A stretch of DNA of 64,000 bases from NCBI RefSeq assembly GCF_900115015.1, contig NZ_FOUZ01000012.1, forward strand, positions 78,618-142,617. The letters run 5' to 3'. The notes under the pieces were generated by a model that saw only the letters and a list, made by a program, of their open reading frames with translations, was not told the DNA's origin and searched no databases. Made by a program: the position numbers and the translations under genes. Shown here in pieces: positions 26,308-35,776 of the stretch. This DNA comes from Algoriella xinjiangensis. GTDB lineage: Bacteria > Bacteroidota > Bacteroidia > Flavobacteriales > Weeksellaceae. The first letter of the stretch is position 1, and each line of letters begins with the position of its first letter.

Positions 26308-27426
26308 ATGCATGTTAACAATTTTCTTTCAAAAAAATTAAATTTAGCACTCCCTTACTGGACAATCATCTGTCCTTTTCTTGCCATTTTCGCGCTAGGA
26401 ATAGCCGACGGATTTAAAGAAAACCTATGGTTTTCTGGATTTTTAGGTATCACATTAATTGCAGCAGTTTTAGCAGCAGTACATCATGCCGAAGTTGTTG
26501 CCCATAAAGTTGGCGAACCATTCGGAACAATTATTTTAGCCTTAGCTATTACGGTTATAGAAGTTTCGTTGATTGTATCATTAATGATGTCCGAAGAACC
26601 TGGCCGACCTTCTGTTTTGGCTAGAGATACTGTATTCGCTGCCATCATGATTATTTTGACAGGTATAATTGGTGTCTGTTTATTAGTTGGTGGAGTACGA
26701 TTTCGAGAACAAAATTTCATCAAACAAGGTGTTTCTACAGCTTTAATTTCTCTTATCGCTATTTCTATATTAACCTTGGTTTTACCAAATTACACAACTT
26801 CAGAATCTGGAGGAGTTTATTCATCAAGTCAGTTAATATTTGTCGCGATAATTTCATTAATTTTATATGGAGGTTTTATCTCTGTTCAAACCATTAGACA
26901 CCGAAATTATTTTTTACCTCAAAACAAAGACGGTGACCAAATTTCTGAACTTATTGTAGATCCGCCCAACTTATTAACAACAATATCAAGTTTAGTTTTA
27001 TTGATTATTGCTTTAGTTGCAGTCGTTTTACTTTCTAAAAAATTATCACCAACAATAGAAGGATTTGTGATGGATTTAGGCGCTCCAAAATCATTGGTCG
27101 GAATTATAATTGCAACCGTAATTTTATTACCCGAAGGTTTAGCAGCTTACAAAGCCGCACGCAAAAATCGTTTGCAAACAAGTTTAAATCTTGCCTTAGG
27201 ATCTGCTTTAGCATCAATTGGATTAACAATTCCGGCAGTTGCCATCGTTTGTTACTTTACAGGATTAGAAGTTACTTTAGGTATCGATGCAAAATCATCT
27301 GTTTTGTTGGTTTTATCGTTATTCACCGTTTACTTATCACTAAGTTCCGGGCGAACAAATATTCAGCAAGGTATCGTTTTACTTACGCTATTTGCAACCT
27401 ATTTATTTACGACAATTGTACCTTAG
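26308..27426 (+). CDS. chaA: ChaA-type calcium/sodium:proton antiporter
   Basis: A 372-residue membrane protein of the CaCA superfamily. Both inverted repeats show the alpha motifs: AVHHAEVVAHKVGEPFG then AITVIEVSLIVSLM in the first half and IIIATVILLPEGLAAYKAA then LALGSALASIGLTIPAVA in the second half, with the conserved acidic residues needed for ion exchange (Glu in HAEVV and in LLPEG). About 11 helices. Homologous to E. coli ChaA, which exchanges Ca2+ or Na+/K+ for H+. Monocistronic; converges on oxyR across a shared terminator. Confidence 0.93.
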   Translation: MHVNNFLSKKLNLALPYWTIICPFLAIFALGIADGFKENLWFSGFLGITLIAAVLAAVHHAEVVAHKVGEPFGTIILALAITVIEVSLIVSLMMSEEPGRPSVLARDTVFAAIMIILTGIIGVCLLVGGVRFREQNFIKQGVSTALISLIAISILTLVLPNYTTSESGGVYSSSQLIFVAIISLILYGGFISVQTIRHRNYFLPQNKDGDQISELIVDPPNLLTTISSLVLLIIALVAVVLLSKKLSPTIEGFVMDLGAPKSLVGIIIATVILLPEGLAAYKAARKNRLQTSLNLALGSALASIGLTIPAVAIVCYFTGLEVTLGIDAKSSVLLVLSLFTVYLSLSSGRTNIQQGIVLLTLFATYLFTTIVP

Positions 27427-27435
27427 ATACACCAT

Positions 27436-27472
27436 AAAAAAAGCGACTTAAATTATTTAAGTCGCTTTTTTT
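27436..27472. terminator. bidirectional intrinsic terminator
   Basis: AAAAAAAGCGACTTAAA pairs with its complement (27456-27472) around a TTA loop; shared by chaA (+) and oxyR (-). Confidence 0.9.
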
Positions 27473-27487
27473 ATATCTATTTTGATT

Positions 27488-28438
27488 CTACTTTTTTGGT
27501 AATGAAACCATGTTAGAATCTAATTTCTGATCTTTCTCTAAGAAGATTTTCCCTCTTAAAATACTTTGAATTGTATTCATTAATTCTTTCTCAAAAGAAT
27601 CTCTTAATTGAGATTGATGAAAGATTAAAGACACTTCGCGCGTTGGTACAGGCGATTCAAAATTCTTTACATTTTTCTTCAAGTCTTCTGGTAAATCATC
27701 TGCAACTAAAGCTGGCAATAATGTCATTCCGTAACCATCATTACATAATTTTACCAAAGCTTCAAAGCTTCCTGATTCTAATTTAATTGGGCGTTGTTTC
27801 ATTTTAGATGCATCGCATAATGCCAAAACATTGTTACGGAAACAATGTCCTTCTTGTAAAATTAACAAATCAGCTGTATCCAAATCAGATTCTAAAATTT
27901 TATTATGACTTGCCAAACGGTGTCCTGGTGGCACATAGGCAACCAAAGGTTCGTAATACAAAGGTCTTTCTAAAATTTGATCCTCATATAATGGCGAAAC
28001 AACAATTCCAAAATCTAAAGATCCATCTTTTATTCCTTTTATTATTTTATCCGTTTGCAATTCTCTAATAATAAGATTTGATTTTGGATTATTTTTTTGA
28101 AAAGTTTTATAAAATAATGGAACCAATGATGGTAAAACAGTTGGAATTACACCAATAACAAAATCACCTTCTAACAAACCTTTTTCTTCGTTAACAAGAT
28201 GTTTCATTCGGTTAGCTTCCATCAAAATTGTTTTTGCTTGACCTACAATTTTTTCTCCTATTTGTGTAATTTTGATAGGATGAGAAGTTCTATCGAAAAT
28301 ATCAATATTTAACTCTTTTTCTAATTTCTGAATTTGCATACTCAACGTAGGTTGAGTGACAAATGATTTATCAGCAGCAACTGTAAAGTTCTTATGCTCA
28401 GCAACTGCCAACACATATTGTAATTGTACTAATGTCAT
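27488..28438 (-). CDS. oxyR: LysR-type peroxide sensor OxyR
   Basis: A 316-residue LysR-family regulator. An N-terminal winged HTH (about 1-60) is followed by the effector domain; the peroxide-sensing pair sits in LQEGHCFRNNVLALC at Cys199 and Cys208, the same numbers as in E. coli OxyR. Disulfide formation between them would switch on catalase, Dps and peroxidase genes. Length is typical. Monocistronic with terminators on both sides. I see no obvious oxidative-stress target gene next to it. Confidence 0.95.
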   Translation of the reverse strand: MTLVQLQYVLAVAEHKNFTVAADKSFVTQPTLSMQIQKLEKELNIDIFDRTSHPIKITQIGEKIVGQAKTILMEANRMKHLVNEEKGLLEGDFVIGVIPTVLPSLVPLFYKTFQKNNPKSNLIIRELQTDKIIKGIKDGSLDFGIVVSPLYEDQILERPLYYEPLVAYVPPGHRLASHNKILESDLDTADLLILQEGHCFRNNVLALCDASKMKQRPIKLESGSFEALVKLCNDGYGMTLLPALVADDLPEDLKKNVKNFESPVPTREVSLIFHQSQLRDSFEKELMNTIQSILRGKIFLEKDQKLDSNMVSLPKK

Positions 28439-28524
28439 ATATTACTATTGATAACTATAAAATTTTGTGATAAAGGTACATAATATAATACGATCAATCT
28501 ATATTATTAATCATATCTTATTGC

Positions 28525-28553
28525 ATAAAAAAAGCCCGGATAAATCCGAGCTT
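28525..28553 (-). terminator. intrinsic terminator of the 28571 lipoprotein
   Basis: AAGCCCGGAT (28532-28541) pairs with ATCCGAGCTT (28544-28553) with one C-A mismatch; on the minus strand a T run follows. Confidence 0.7.
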
Positions 28554-28570
28554 CTGTAAATAAATTATAA

Positions 28571-28987
28571 TTATTTATTTAAATTTTTTTGAATTTCTGC
28601 TGTCCAATCTTGTAATTTTTTAGCATCTTCTGGAGTTAAAGATTGTGTATAACCTTGTAATTCTTTACCAAAATCTACAGATTGTTTTGTTAACTCAGCT
28701 AACTTATTTGCATCACCTGCAGTTGCTGCAAGTTTCATATCAGCAGCCCAAGTGTTATATTTAGCAACGAATGCTGTCACTTTAGGATCAGAAAAAGAAG
28801 GTAAATCTTTTGCTACTTCAGCAACTTTATTCATTGTTTCTTTACCAGCTTCAACCTGCTCTTCTACTGTATTTGCTACATTTTCTTGTGTATTTTCTAC
28901 TTTATCTGCAACTTTTTCTTTTTCAGATTTACAAGAAGATAATGATACTACACCTAATACTGCAGCGGCTAAAAATAATTTTTTCAT
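28571..28987 (-). CDS. small exported lipoprotein, helical
   Basis: A 138-residue lipoprotein: signal peptide with lipobox VSLSSC (Cys19), then an acidic helical N-terminal half (KVADKVENTQENVANTVEEQVEAG, coiled-coil like) and a helical C-terminal half (about 60-138). No known domain recognised. Similar small lipoproteins are common in flavobacteria; role unknown. Starts just upstream with an AAAGTTTTATAG leader; upstream gene is the ABC exporter that begins much further on and ends at 29065 on the same strand, 77 bp away. Confidence 0.75.
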   Translation of the reverse strand: MKKLFLAAAVLGVVSLSSCKSEKEKVADKVENTQENVANTVEEQVEAGKETMNKVAEVAKDLPSFSDPKVTAFVAKYNTWAADMKLAATAGDANKLAELTKQSVDFGKELQGYTQSLTPEDAKKLQDWTAEIQKNLNK

Positions 28988-29064
28988 TTTAATTAAAGTT
29001 TTATAGTTAATATTTTTTGATAGTTCAAGTTAAACAAATCTATTGATTAATTTATATTATTTTT

Positions 29065-30825
29065 TTAATTTTCTTTCGAGAATTGCACTTCATATAAATT
29101 TGCGTAATATCCATGTTTCGCCAACAATTCGTTGTGTGTACCATGTTCAACAATCATTCCATCATCCATTACAATAATTTTATCTGCATTCTGAATTGTC
29201 GCCAAACGATGCGCAATAATTATAGAAGTTCGTCCTTGTGTCAACTTATCGGTTGCTTTTTGTATCAATTCTTCGGATTCTGTATCAATAGACGAAGTAG
29301 CTTCATCTAACACTAAAATTTCTGGATTATAGATATACGCTCGTAAAAACGAAATTAATTGACGTTGTCCAACCGAAAGCGTCGCTCCACGTTCGCTAAC
29401 TTCGCTATAATAACCTTTTGGTAAAGATGAAATAAAATGATCTATACCAATAATTTTAGCTGCATTCTGAACTTCTTCTAACGAAATATCTTTGTTTCCT
29501 AAAACGATGTTATCAAAAATGGTGGTATTAAACAAGAAAACATCTTGTAAAACCACCGCAACATGCTCGCGTAAATTTTTCAAATCCATGTCATAAATAT
29601 TGACATCATCAATTTTTATAACACCAGAATCTATATCGTAAAAACGACTTAAAAGATTAATAATTGTAGATTTTCCTGCACCAGTAGCACCAACAATTGC
29701 TACTTTTTCGCCTGGTTTTGTAGAAAATGAAATTCCTTTTAGGACTAAATTATTTGGAACGTAAGAAAATTTAACGTCTTCAAAATCAATTTTACCAACA
29801 ACTTTATCCAACTTTATTTTCCCATTATCTGGCAAAGTTTGATCATCATCTAAAATCTTAAACACACGATCTGCTCCAACCAAACCACGTTGTATGGTAT
29901 TAAAACGCTCTGCAATTGCACGCATCGGCGCCGTTAATAATGTTACATATTGTGTAAAAGCAATCAAATCTCCAACCGAAACATCACCATATACAGCTGT
30001 TCGCAAACCTCCAAACCAAATTAAACTTCCGGTTGCTAAAGCAGAAATAATATCTACCACGGGAAATAATAACGAAAAGTAAAAAACAGTTTTTAAATAG
30101 TTATTTTTAAGATCATTATTAATTGTAACAAATTTATTATACTCCGTTTTTTGTCGGTTAAATACTTGTATAATATTCATTCCAGTTAAACGCTCTTGTA
30201 TAAAAGTGTTCAACTTTGCAACAATTGTACGTTCTTCTTGGTAAACATTTTTCAGCGCTTTTTGAAATAAACGTGTAATAATCATCATTAATGGAAGAAT
30301 AATTATAACAACTGTTGCCAAAACCCAATTCATCCAATACATTACAAAAACAATGAAAACGATTTTTAAAACATCGCCTAACATCACTAGAATTCCATCA
30401 TTGAAAACTTCCGCAATAGTTTCTATATCCGAAACCGAACGCGTAACCAAAACACCATTTGGCGTTTTATCAAAATAACCAAGTTTAAATTTGATGAGAT
30501 GATTGTACAAACGAACGCGCAACAAACGAATAACTCGCTGTGCGACAACATTTGCCAAATAAACCATAAAAAAAGACAAAATACCTTCAAAAATTAAGAC
30601 TAAAGCTAATTTTATGATTTGATATTTTAATCCTGGTAAATCTTTTGTTTGAATATAATCATCGATAATATTTCCTGTTAAATACGGACGATAAACCGCA
30701 AAACAAGCACTAAAAACTGCAATAAAAACAACCGACCAGAATAAATATTTACTCTGAGCGCCAATTTGTAAAACGCGTTTTAATCCATTAATATCAAACG
30801 ATGAATTTTCGTTAGTTGAACTCAT
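29065..30825 (-). CDS. MsbA-like ABC exporter
   Basis: A 586-residue exporter with six membrane helices (about 25-310) and a C-terminal ATPase: Walker A GATGAGKST at about 379-387, signature LSVGQRQ near 483 (a non-canonical LSVGQ rather than LSGGQ), Walker B with DEATSSID near 507 and H-loop IIAHRLATI. The ATG at 30825 (MSSTNENSS) is preferred; a longer frame opens at 30918 but its first 31 residues lie inside truA and look unlike any exporter N-terminus. It overlaps the truA stop by 14 bp, so the two are transcribed together. Probably exports a lipid or drug. Confidence 0.88.
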   Translation of the reverse strand: MSSTNENSSFDINGLKRVLQIGAQSKYLFWSVVFIAVFSACFAVYRPYLTGNIIDDYIQTKDLPGLKYQIIKLALVLIFEGILSFFMVYLANVVAQRVIRLLRVRLYNHLIKFKLGYFDKTPNGVLVTRSVSDIETIAEVFNDGILVMLGDVLKIVFIVFVMYWMNWVLATVVIIILPLMMIITRLFQKALKNVYQEERTIVAKLNTFIQERLTGMNIIQVFNRQKTEYNKFVTINNDLKNNYLKTVFYFSLLFPVVDIISALATGSLIWFGGLRTAVYGDVSVGDLIAFTQYVTLLTAPMRAIAERFNTIQRGLVGADRVFKILDDDQTLPDNGKIKLDKVVGKIDFEDVKFSYVPNNLVLKGISFSTKPGEKVAIVGATGAGKSTIINLLSRFYDIDSGVIKIDDVNIYDMDLKNLREHVAVVLQDVFLFNTTIFDNIVLGNKDISLEEVQNAAKIIGIDHFISSLPKGYYSEVSERGATLSVGQRQLISFLRAYIYNPEILVLDEATSSIDTESEELIQKATDKLTQGRTSIIIAHRLATIQNADKIIVMDDGMIVEHGTHNELLAKHGYYANLYEVQFSKEN

Positions 30826-31567
30826 TTTTAAATAATTCTTTTGGATATTGAACATCAACCAAATATAATCCGTGTGCTGGTGCCGAAGCGCCGGCTGAAC
30901 TACGTTGTTTTTGTTCAATAATTTCTGAAAACTCTTCGATAGAAATTTTCCCTAAACCTATATCTACTAATGTACCAACAATTGCACGAACCATATTTCT
31001 TAGAAAACGATCGGCAGTTATTTCAAAAACCAATTGTCCGTTTTCATTTTTTCGCCAAAAAGCGGCTGTTACATCACAAATATTAGTTTTTACATCGGTA
31101 TGTAATTTAGCAAAACTTCCGAAATCTCCTTTCTTAATTAACAATTTTGCCGCATTATTCATTTTTTCTACATCCAACAAACGATTAAAACTCCAAGCGC
31201 TATCAAAAGAAAATGGATCTTTTATAGGCGAAAGAAAATAATTGTATGAGCGAGATGTTGCATCAAAGCGAGCGTGCGCTTCATCGTCCATCAAAAATAA
31301 ACGATAAGCTGCAATATCTTTTGGCAAAAAAGAATTTAATCTTTTAATTAAATCAACATTCAATTCTTCTTCATAATCAAAATGAATGTACATTTTTTTG
31401 GCATGCACACCTGCGTCTGTTCTACCTGCGCCGACAATCGAAATCTTTTTTCGTAAGATTTTTGATAATCGATCTTCTATTACTTCTTGTACCGAAATTT
31501 GATTTGGTTGAATTTGATAACCAAAATAATTTTTTCCGTTATAAGCTAATTCTAAAAAATATCGCAA
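30812..31567 (-). CDS. truA: tRNA pseudouridine synthase TruA
   Basis: A 251-residue enzyme that makes pseudouridine at positions 38-40 of many tRNA anticodon arms. The catalytic motif GAGRTDAGVHAKK (Asp in RTDAGV) is intact, as are LRNMVRAIVGTLVDIG and the final FHHxxxG-type region. I choose the TTG start at 31567 (reads RYFLELAYNGKNYFGYQ, the usual TruA opening); the ATG at 31630 would overlap the divergent gene and lie upstream of the -7 box TATTTTTG at 31587-31594 (minus), 20 bases before the TTG. Overlaps the downstream ABC exporter by 14 bp. Confidence 0.92.
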   Translation of the reverse strand: MRYFLELAYNGKNYFGYQIQPNQISVQEVIEDRLSKILRKKISIVGAGRTDAGVHAKKMYIHFDYEEELNVDLIKRLNSFLPKDIAAYRLFLMDDEAHARFDATSRSYNYFLSPIKDPFSFDSAWSFNRLLDVEKMNNAAKLLIKKGDFGSFAKLHTDVKTNICDVTAAFWRKNENGQLVFEITADRFLRNMVRAIVGTLVDIGLGKISIEEFSEIIEQKQRSSAGASAPAHGLYLVDVQYPKELFKNEFN

Positions 31568-31573
31568 TTGTTG

Positions 31574-31594
31574 TAAATTTGAACAGCAAAAATA
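31574..31594. promoter_or_regulatory. back-to-back -7 boxes of truA and the phosphodiesterase
   Basis: TAAATTTG on the plus strand at 31574-31581 (toward 31602) and TATTTTTG on the minus strand at 31587-31594 (toward 31567) both match TAnnTTTG and are only 5 bp apart, so the two divergent promoters overlap. Confidence 0.7.
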
Positions 31595-31601
31595 CAACCT
31601 T

Positions 31602-32093
31602 TTGAAGAAAATACTTTTACTTTCGGACACGCATTCGTATATCGATGATAGAATTTTAGAATATGCACAGCAAGCGGACGAAATTTGGCACGCTGGTGAT
31701 ATTGGCGATATTTCGGTTACAGATAAATTAGCTGCTATAAAACCGCTGCGTGCTGTTTATGGTAATATTGACGATCATAAAGTGCGAGGTGAATTTCCGC
31801 TTAATAATCGTTTTATTTTAGAAGGTGTTGATGTTTGGATAACGCACATTGGCGGTTATCCAGGCAAATATAATCCCGCAATTCGAAATGAAATTTATAC
31901 GAATCCTCCAAAATTATTTATCTGCGGACATTCGCATATTCTAAAAGTTATGCCCGATAAAAAAGTGGGTTTAATCCACATGAATCCAGGCGCAGTTGGG
32001 AAACATGGTTTTCAGAAAGTGAGAACAATGTTACGTTTTGAATTGAATGCTGGTAAAATTGAAAACTTAGAAGTAATTGAATTTGCTAAATAA
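31602..32093 (+). CDS. YfcE/MJ0936-type metallophosphoesterase
   Basis: A 163-residue phosphodiesterase of the calcineurin-like superfamily. Metal-ligand motifs are all present: LLSDTHS (D-x-H), HAGDIGD, YGNIDDH (GNxD), THIGG and FICGHSHI. The short form (about 160 residues) corresponds to the Mn-dependent phosphodiesterases such as YfcE. Start is TTG at 31602 (MKKILLLSDTHS). Divergent from truA, with -7 boxes that overlap. Converges on 32099 with 5 bp between stops, with no terminator in between. Cytoplasmic; natural substrate unknown. Confidence 0.88.
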   Translation: MKKILLLSDTHSYIDDRILEYAQQADEIWHAGDIGDISVTDKLAAIKPLRAVYGNIDDHKVRGEFPLNNRFILEGVDVWITHIGGYPGKYNPAIRNEIYTNPPKLFICGHSHILKVMPDKKVGLIHMNPGAVGKHGFQKVRTMLRFELNAGKIENLEVIEFAK

Positions 32094-32098
32094 ATAAA

Positions 32099-33133
32099 TT
32101 ATTTATTTAGCTTAAATTCTTTCAAAATTGAAACAAATTTTGGATTGGTAATATAACGACGAAATTCGTGAGAATCTTGACCTGTAAAATCTGTTTCTTC
32201 TAAAAAATTGTAAGTATTTTTTAATTCCTTGTACAAATCATCTTTATAACCAAAATCTGTCGCAGTAAAGTTTTTTGATAAAAATCCTATTTTACCTTTT
32301 CCTAAAACATAATCCGAATTATTTATTGTGATATGCATGCGTTTTAGCTGTGGTGTAAAAACTTTTAACGAGTCATTATCCTGCGTAAAATCTATTTTTC
32401 CAATAGCAGGCGCCAACATAATACTGTAAATTCTATTGTTATTTTCCTTTAGAGCTTCGGCATTTGTAAAATCTACATGATGTACATCTTGTGCACGTTT
32501 TATCTCGCTACTTTTTAACGAAGGATTAACCAACGCACTTAAAACAACCGATGCACCACGACTATGCGAAATCAAATAAACATCTTTATCATGTATCACA
32601 TTCAGAATTCTTCTTAATGCAAAAACACCTGCCATTTGGCTATTTGTAGTTGCACCAACCCAAACTTTTGCAGCTCCAAAAAGACTTTCGTTAACTAAAC
32701 CATCCCAATAAAAATTCATAACCTCATCACGAGAATCATTTAAATTCATGTATTCGCGCGCTTTGTTGTAGTTTTTTAGGCTAAATAAATAATCATTATC
32801 AATTCCGTGAACAAAAATAATGACACGTTTTTTGTTCTTTATACGATTTTCAACTGCTTTTAAACGTAAATCTTCGTAGCGAATTAATTCATTTTCAAAA
32901 TTATCTTCGGCCGCAATTTTCATTAAAGAATATTCTGTTCTATTTGCATTTTTAGGAGGATTTCCAAATTTTTTTAACCAATTATCTGGATAAAAATTTC
33001 CGTTTTGATCAACAAAAGAACTTGTTGTATTGGGCTGAATAAAATTATTTGGAACTTGAGAAGTTGGTACATTATGAACTGCCGCACACGAAGTCAACAA
33101 GCTAATCATAAAAATATAAAACAGATTTTTCAT
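32099..33133 (-). CDS. exported alpha/beta hydrolase, lipoprotein
   Basis: A 344-residue lipoprotein: lipobox LLTSC (Cys16), then an alpha/beta-hydrolase fold. The beta-strand oxyanion motif RVIIFVHGIDND (about 97-108) precedes the nucleophile elbow LISHSRGASVV (G-x-S-x-G variant S-H-S-R-G, about 193-203); a late acid/His region is near 295-320. It resembles DUF900-type hydrolases, which are esterase- or lipase-like. Anchored in the periplasm or outer membrane, it may act on a lipid or peptidoglycan ester; substrate unknown. Converges on the phosphodiesterase gene. Confidence 0.72.
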   Translation of the reverse strand: MKNLFYIFMISLLTSCAAVHNVPTSQVPNNFIQPNTTSSFVDQNGNFYPDNWLKKFGNPPKNANRTEYSLMKIAAEDNFENELIRYEDLRLKAVENRIKNKKRVIIFVHGIDNDYLFSLKNYNKAREYMNLNDSRDEVMNFYWDGLVNESLFGAAKVWVGATTNSQMAGVFALRRILNVIHDKDVYLISHSRGASVVLSALVNPSLKSSEIKRAQDVHHVDFTNAEALKENNNRIYSIMLAPAIGKIDFTQDNDSLKVFTPQLKRMHITINNSDYVLGKGKIGFLSKNFTATDFGYKDDLYKELKNTYNFLEETDFTGQDSHEFRRYITNPKFVSILKEFKLNK

Positions 33134-33223
33134 ATGATAAAAATTGGTATGCGAATTAACTACAATTTTAGCTATTGTACAACAAGTTTTGTATCTTCAA
33201 CCATAAGTTTAACAAGGTTTTAA

Positions 33224-33946
33224 GTGAAATATACGATTAAAGAGATTTTAGCCGAAAAAAAACATCGAAGTTGGTCTTATCCGACAAATAATTGGATGTA
33301 TTACCAAGAATGGAACAATGCTTTGTTTTTTCATTACAAAATAAATCCAGCATTTTTAAAACCGTTTATTCCTGCAAATTTAGAGCTTGATATTTTAGAA
33401 AATAATGCGTGGATTTCTTTGGTTGCTTTTAAAATGGAAAATATTCGACCTCGATTTCTTCCTGCTTTTCCGCCAATTTCTAACTTCGGCGAAATCAATT
33501 TGAGAACTTATGTTACAAAATACAATAAACCTGGCGTTTACTTTTTAACGATAGAAGCTGAGAAATTATTCTCGGCAATTTTAGCAAAATCTCTTTCGGA
33601 TTTACCTTACGAAAAATCGACTATTAAGAGAACTAAAAATTCATATAAAGCGAATCATCCAAAACGAGATTTTATTTTAGATGCAACTTACAACATCGGA
33701 AATCATGTGAAAAACAAAACGGTTTTGGATCTCTTTTTAACCGAACGCTATTGTCTGTATTTAGATAAAAATGACGAATTATTTCGTTATGAAATTCAAC
33801 ATTTACCTTGGAAAATAAATGAGCTGAATTGTACAGATTTAACCATTAATTATCACCTTGATGAGATTAATTTACACTCAAAACCAGATTTAATGCATTA
33901 TTCTGAAGGTGTGCAAGTTGTGGCTTGGGAAAAAGTAAAATTGTAA
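33224..33946 (+). CDS. DUF2071 (YqjF-like) protein
   Basis: A 240-residue soluble protein of DUF2071 with the usual opening (W...YPTNNWMYYQEWNNALFFHYKINPAFLKPFIP), the WISLVAFKMENIRPR block at about 63-77 and SNFGEINLRTYV at about 85-96. Family function is unknown; it has an acetoacetate-decarboxylase-like fold by prior knowledge. GTG start at 33224. Monocistronic; its stop is 3 bp from the convergent GNAT gene. Confidence 0.8.
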   Translation: MKYTIKEILAEKKHRSWSYPTNNWMYYQEWNNALFFHYKINPAFLKPFIPANLELDILENNAWISLVAFKMENIRPRFLPAFPPISNFGEINLRTYVTKYNKPGVYFLTIEAEKLFSAILAKSLSDLPYEKSTIKRTKNSYKANHPKRDFILDATYNIGNHVKNKTVLDLFLTERYCLYLDKNDELFRYEIQHLPWKINELNCTDLTINYHLDEINLHSKPDLMHYSEGVQVVAWEKVKL

Positions 33947-33949
33947 AAT

Positions 33950-34435
33950 TTACTTCAATTTTTTGCGTAATAAATGTTGCATTCCATTGTTCCATTCGCG
34001 CTGCGAACCGTCATCTGTATAACCAACTTTTATATACAACTGATAAGCTGACGTATTTTTAAAATTAACCGCCAACACCAATTCGTCTATTGTTGGATAA
34101 TATATTTTCACAAAATCATCTACCAAATTCATTGCTATTTTTCCATAACTATTCCCTTGAAAAGCGGGATTTATAGACAAAGAACGAAGCAATAATGAGT
34201 TTTCATTTGGTGTTAAATCATATTTATCTTCGCCATAATCTAACACAAAAAAACCGATTGGTTTATCGTCTAATAAAATTGTAATTGGTTTTGCATTATT
34301 ATCTGTTCGCGCTTTTAAACGTTCAAAAGTTTGCGCTGGTAAAGCTGTAAAATTAATTTGATATTTGGGCAATGTATAATTTACCAATTCGTCGTGATGC
34401 GTTGGTTCGTAGAATTTTAATTGAATTTGGCTCAT
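33950..34435 (-). CDS. GNAT-family N-acetyltransferase
   Basis: A 161-residue acetyltransferase. The acetyl-CoA pocket is visible as LRSLSINPAFQGNSYGKIAMN at about 80-100 (Q/R-x-x-G-x-G/A-type loop: QGNSYGK) and the C-terminal NTSAYQLYIKVGY motif near 138-150. The ATG at 34435 (MSQIQLKFYEP) is chosen; the upstream ATG at 34480 lies in the terminator of mnmA. Substrate unknown. Convergent with the DUF2071 gene. Confidence 0.8.
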   Translation of the reverse strand: MSQIQLKFYEPTHHDELVNYTLPKYQINFTALPAQTFERLKARTDNNAKPITILLDDKPIGFFVLDYGEDKYDLTPNENSLLLRSLSINPAFQGNSYGKIAMNLVDDFVKIYYPTIDELVLAVNFKNTSAYQLYIKVGYTDDGSQREWNNGMQHLLRKKLK

Positions 34436-34467
34436 TATCTCTCCTATTTTGAGAATTAAAGATAATA

Positions 34468-34498
34468 AAAAAACGCTCAAGATTTCTCTAGAGCGTTT
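34468..34498 (-). terminator. intrinsic terminator of mnmA
   Basis: AAACGCTC (34471-34478) pairs with GAGCGTTT (34491-34498), loop 12 bases; a T run follows on the minus strand, 20 bp past the mnmA stop. Confidence 0.75.
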
Positions 34499-34518
34499 GT
34501 ATTATTTTATCAAATTGT

Positions 34519-35712
34519 TTAGCCATTAATAACGCCAGAACCTAATAATTCGTCGTTAACATACCATGCACAAAATTGACCTTCTGTAATTGCACTTTGT
34601 TGATTTTCGAACTCTACATACATACCCGATTTAGCTTTATGTAAAATTGCTTTTTGCAAAGGTTGACGGTAACGAATACGCGCCAAAACTTCCATTGTTT
34701 CGTCTTCTTTCAACGTTAAATCTTCGCGAACCCAATGAATTTCTTCTTCTTTTATAAACAATGCTTTTTTCAATAAACCTGAATGATCAGCTCCTTGACC
34801 AGCATAAATTATATTTTCGACAACATCTGTATCAATGATAAACAAAGGTTCTACCTTACCTCCTACACCCAATCCTTTGCGTTGACCACGTGTAAAATAA
34901 TGCGCACCTTGATGTTGACCAACAACTTCGCCATCTGTTTTTGTATAAGAAAAACCTTTTGCTTCGAAATCTAATGCTTCGTATTTATTATTAAATATTG
35001 GAACTTCACGTTGATAACCTTTCCAATCTTTTGCTACTTCTACAATTATACCTTCTTTTGGTTTTAATTGTTGCTGTAAAAATTCTGGCAAACTTACTTT
35101 ACCAATAAAACATAATCCTTGCGAATCTTTTTTATTTGCGGTAACCAAATCTTGTTCTAAAGCAATTTTACGCACTTCAGGCTTTTCGATATCTCCAATC
35201 GGAAATAACGCTTTGCTTAATTGTTCTTGCGACAATTGACACAAGAAATAAGATTGATCTTTATTGTTATCCGTTCCTTTTAATAATTGAAAAACTTCTT
35301 TTCCGTTTTCATCAATTGTAGATGTTTTACGCGCATAATGTCCCGTTGCAACATAATCTGCACCCAAATCTAAAGCTGTTTTTAAAAACAAATCAAACTT
35401 TATTTCTCGGTTACATAATACATCAGGATTTGGCGTTCTACCCTGCTCGTACTCATTAAACATATAATCAACAATACGTTCTTTGTACGAATCAGACATA
35501 TCGATTACTTGAAAAGGTATCTCTAATTTTTTTGCTACCAACAAAGCGTCAGCGCTATCTTCTATCCATGGACATTCGTCTTCTAAAGTTACAGATGCAT
35601 CGTTCCAATTACGCATAAATAAACCGATAACATCATATCCTTGTTCTTTTAGCAAATAGGCTGTAACACTTGAATCTACTCCTCCAGAAAGTCCTACGAC
35701 AACTCTTTTCAT
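34519..35712 (-). CDS. mnmA: tRNA-specific 2-thiouridylase MnmA
   Basis: A 397-residue ATP-dependent enzyme that inserts sulfur at C2 of the wobble uridine in Lys, Glu and Gln tRNAs. The PP-loop [10 protein letters not shown] (about 8-17) is intact, the catalytic cysteine pair sits in [10 protein letters not shown] (about Cys101) and SQGLCFIGK (about Cys200), and the conserved GHYARK and NKDQSYFL motifs for tRNA binding are visible. Length is typical. Monocistronic with its own terminator. Confidence 0.96.
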   Translation of the reverse strand: MKRVVVGLSGGVDSSVTAYLLKEQGYDVIGLFMRNWNDASVTLEDECPWIEDSADALLVAKKLEIPFQVIDMSDSYKERIVDYMFNEYEQGRTPNPDVLCNREIKFDLFLKTALDLGADYVATGHYARKTSTIDENGKEVFQLLKGTDNNKDQSYFLCQLSQEQLSKALFPIGDIEKPEVRKIALEQDLVTANKKDSQGLCFIGKVSLPEFLQQQLKPKEGIIVEVAKDWKGYQREVPIFNNKYEALDFEAKGFSYTKTDGEVVGQHQGAHYFTRGQRKGLGVGGKVEPLFIIDTDVVENIIYAGQGADHSGLLKKALFIKEEEIHWVREDLTLKEDETMEVLARIRYRQPLQKAILHKAKSGMYVEFENQQSAITEGQFCAWYVNDELLGSGVING

Positions 35713-35776
35713 CTTAAAAAATTTCAGTCTACAAAGTTATGAAATAATATCCGATCATGGATTGACATAAATCAAT

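Noticed and set aside
31568..31630. Longer TruA starting at ATG 31630
   Set aside because: It would overlap the divergent gene, lies upstream of the -7 box, and adds residues not seen in TruA.
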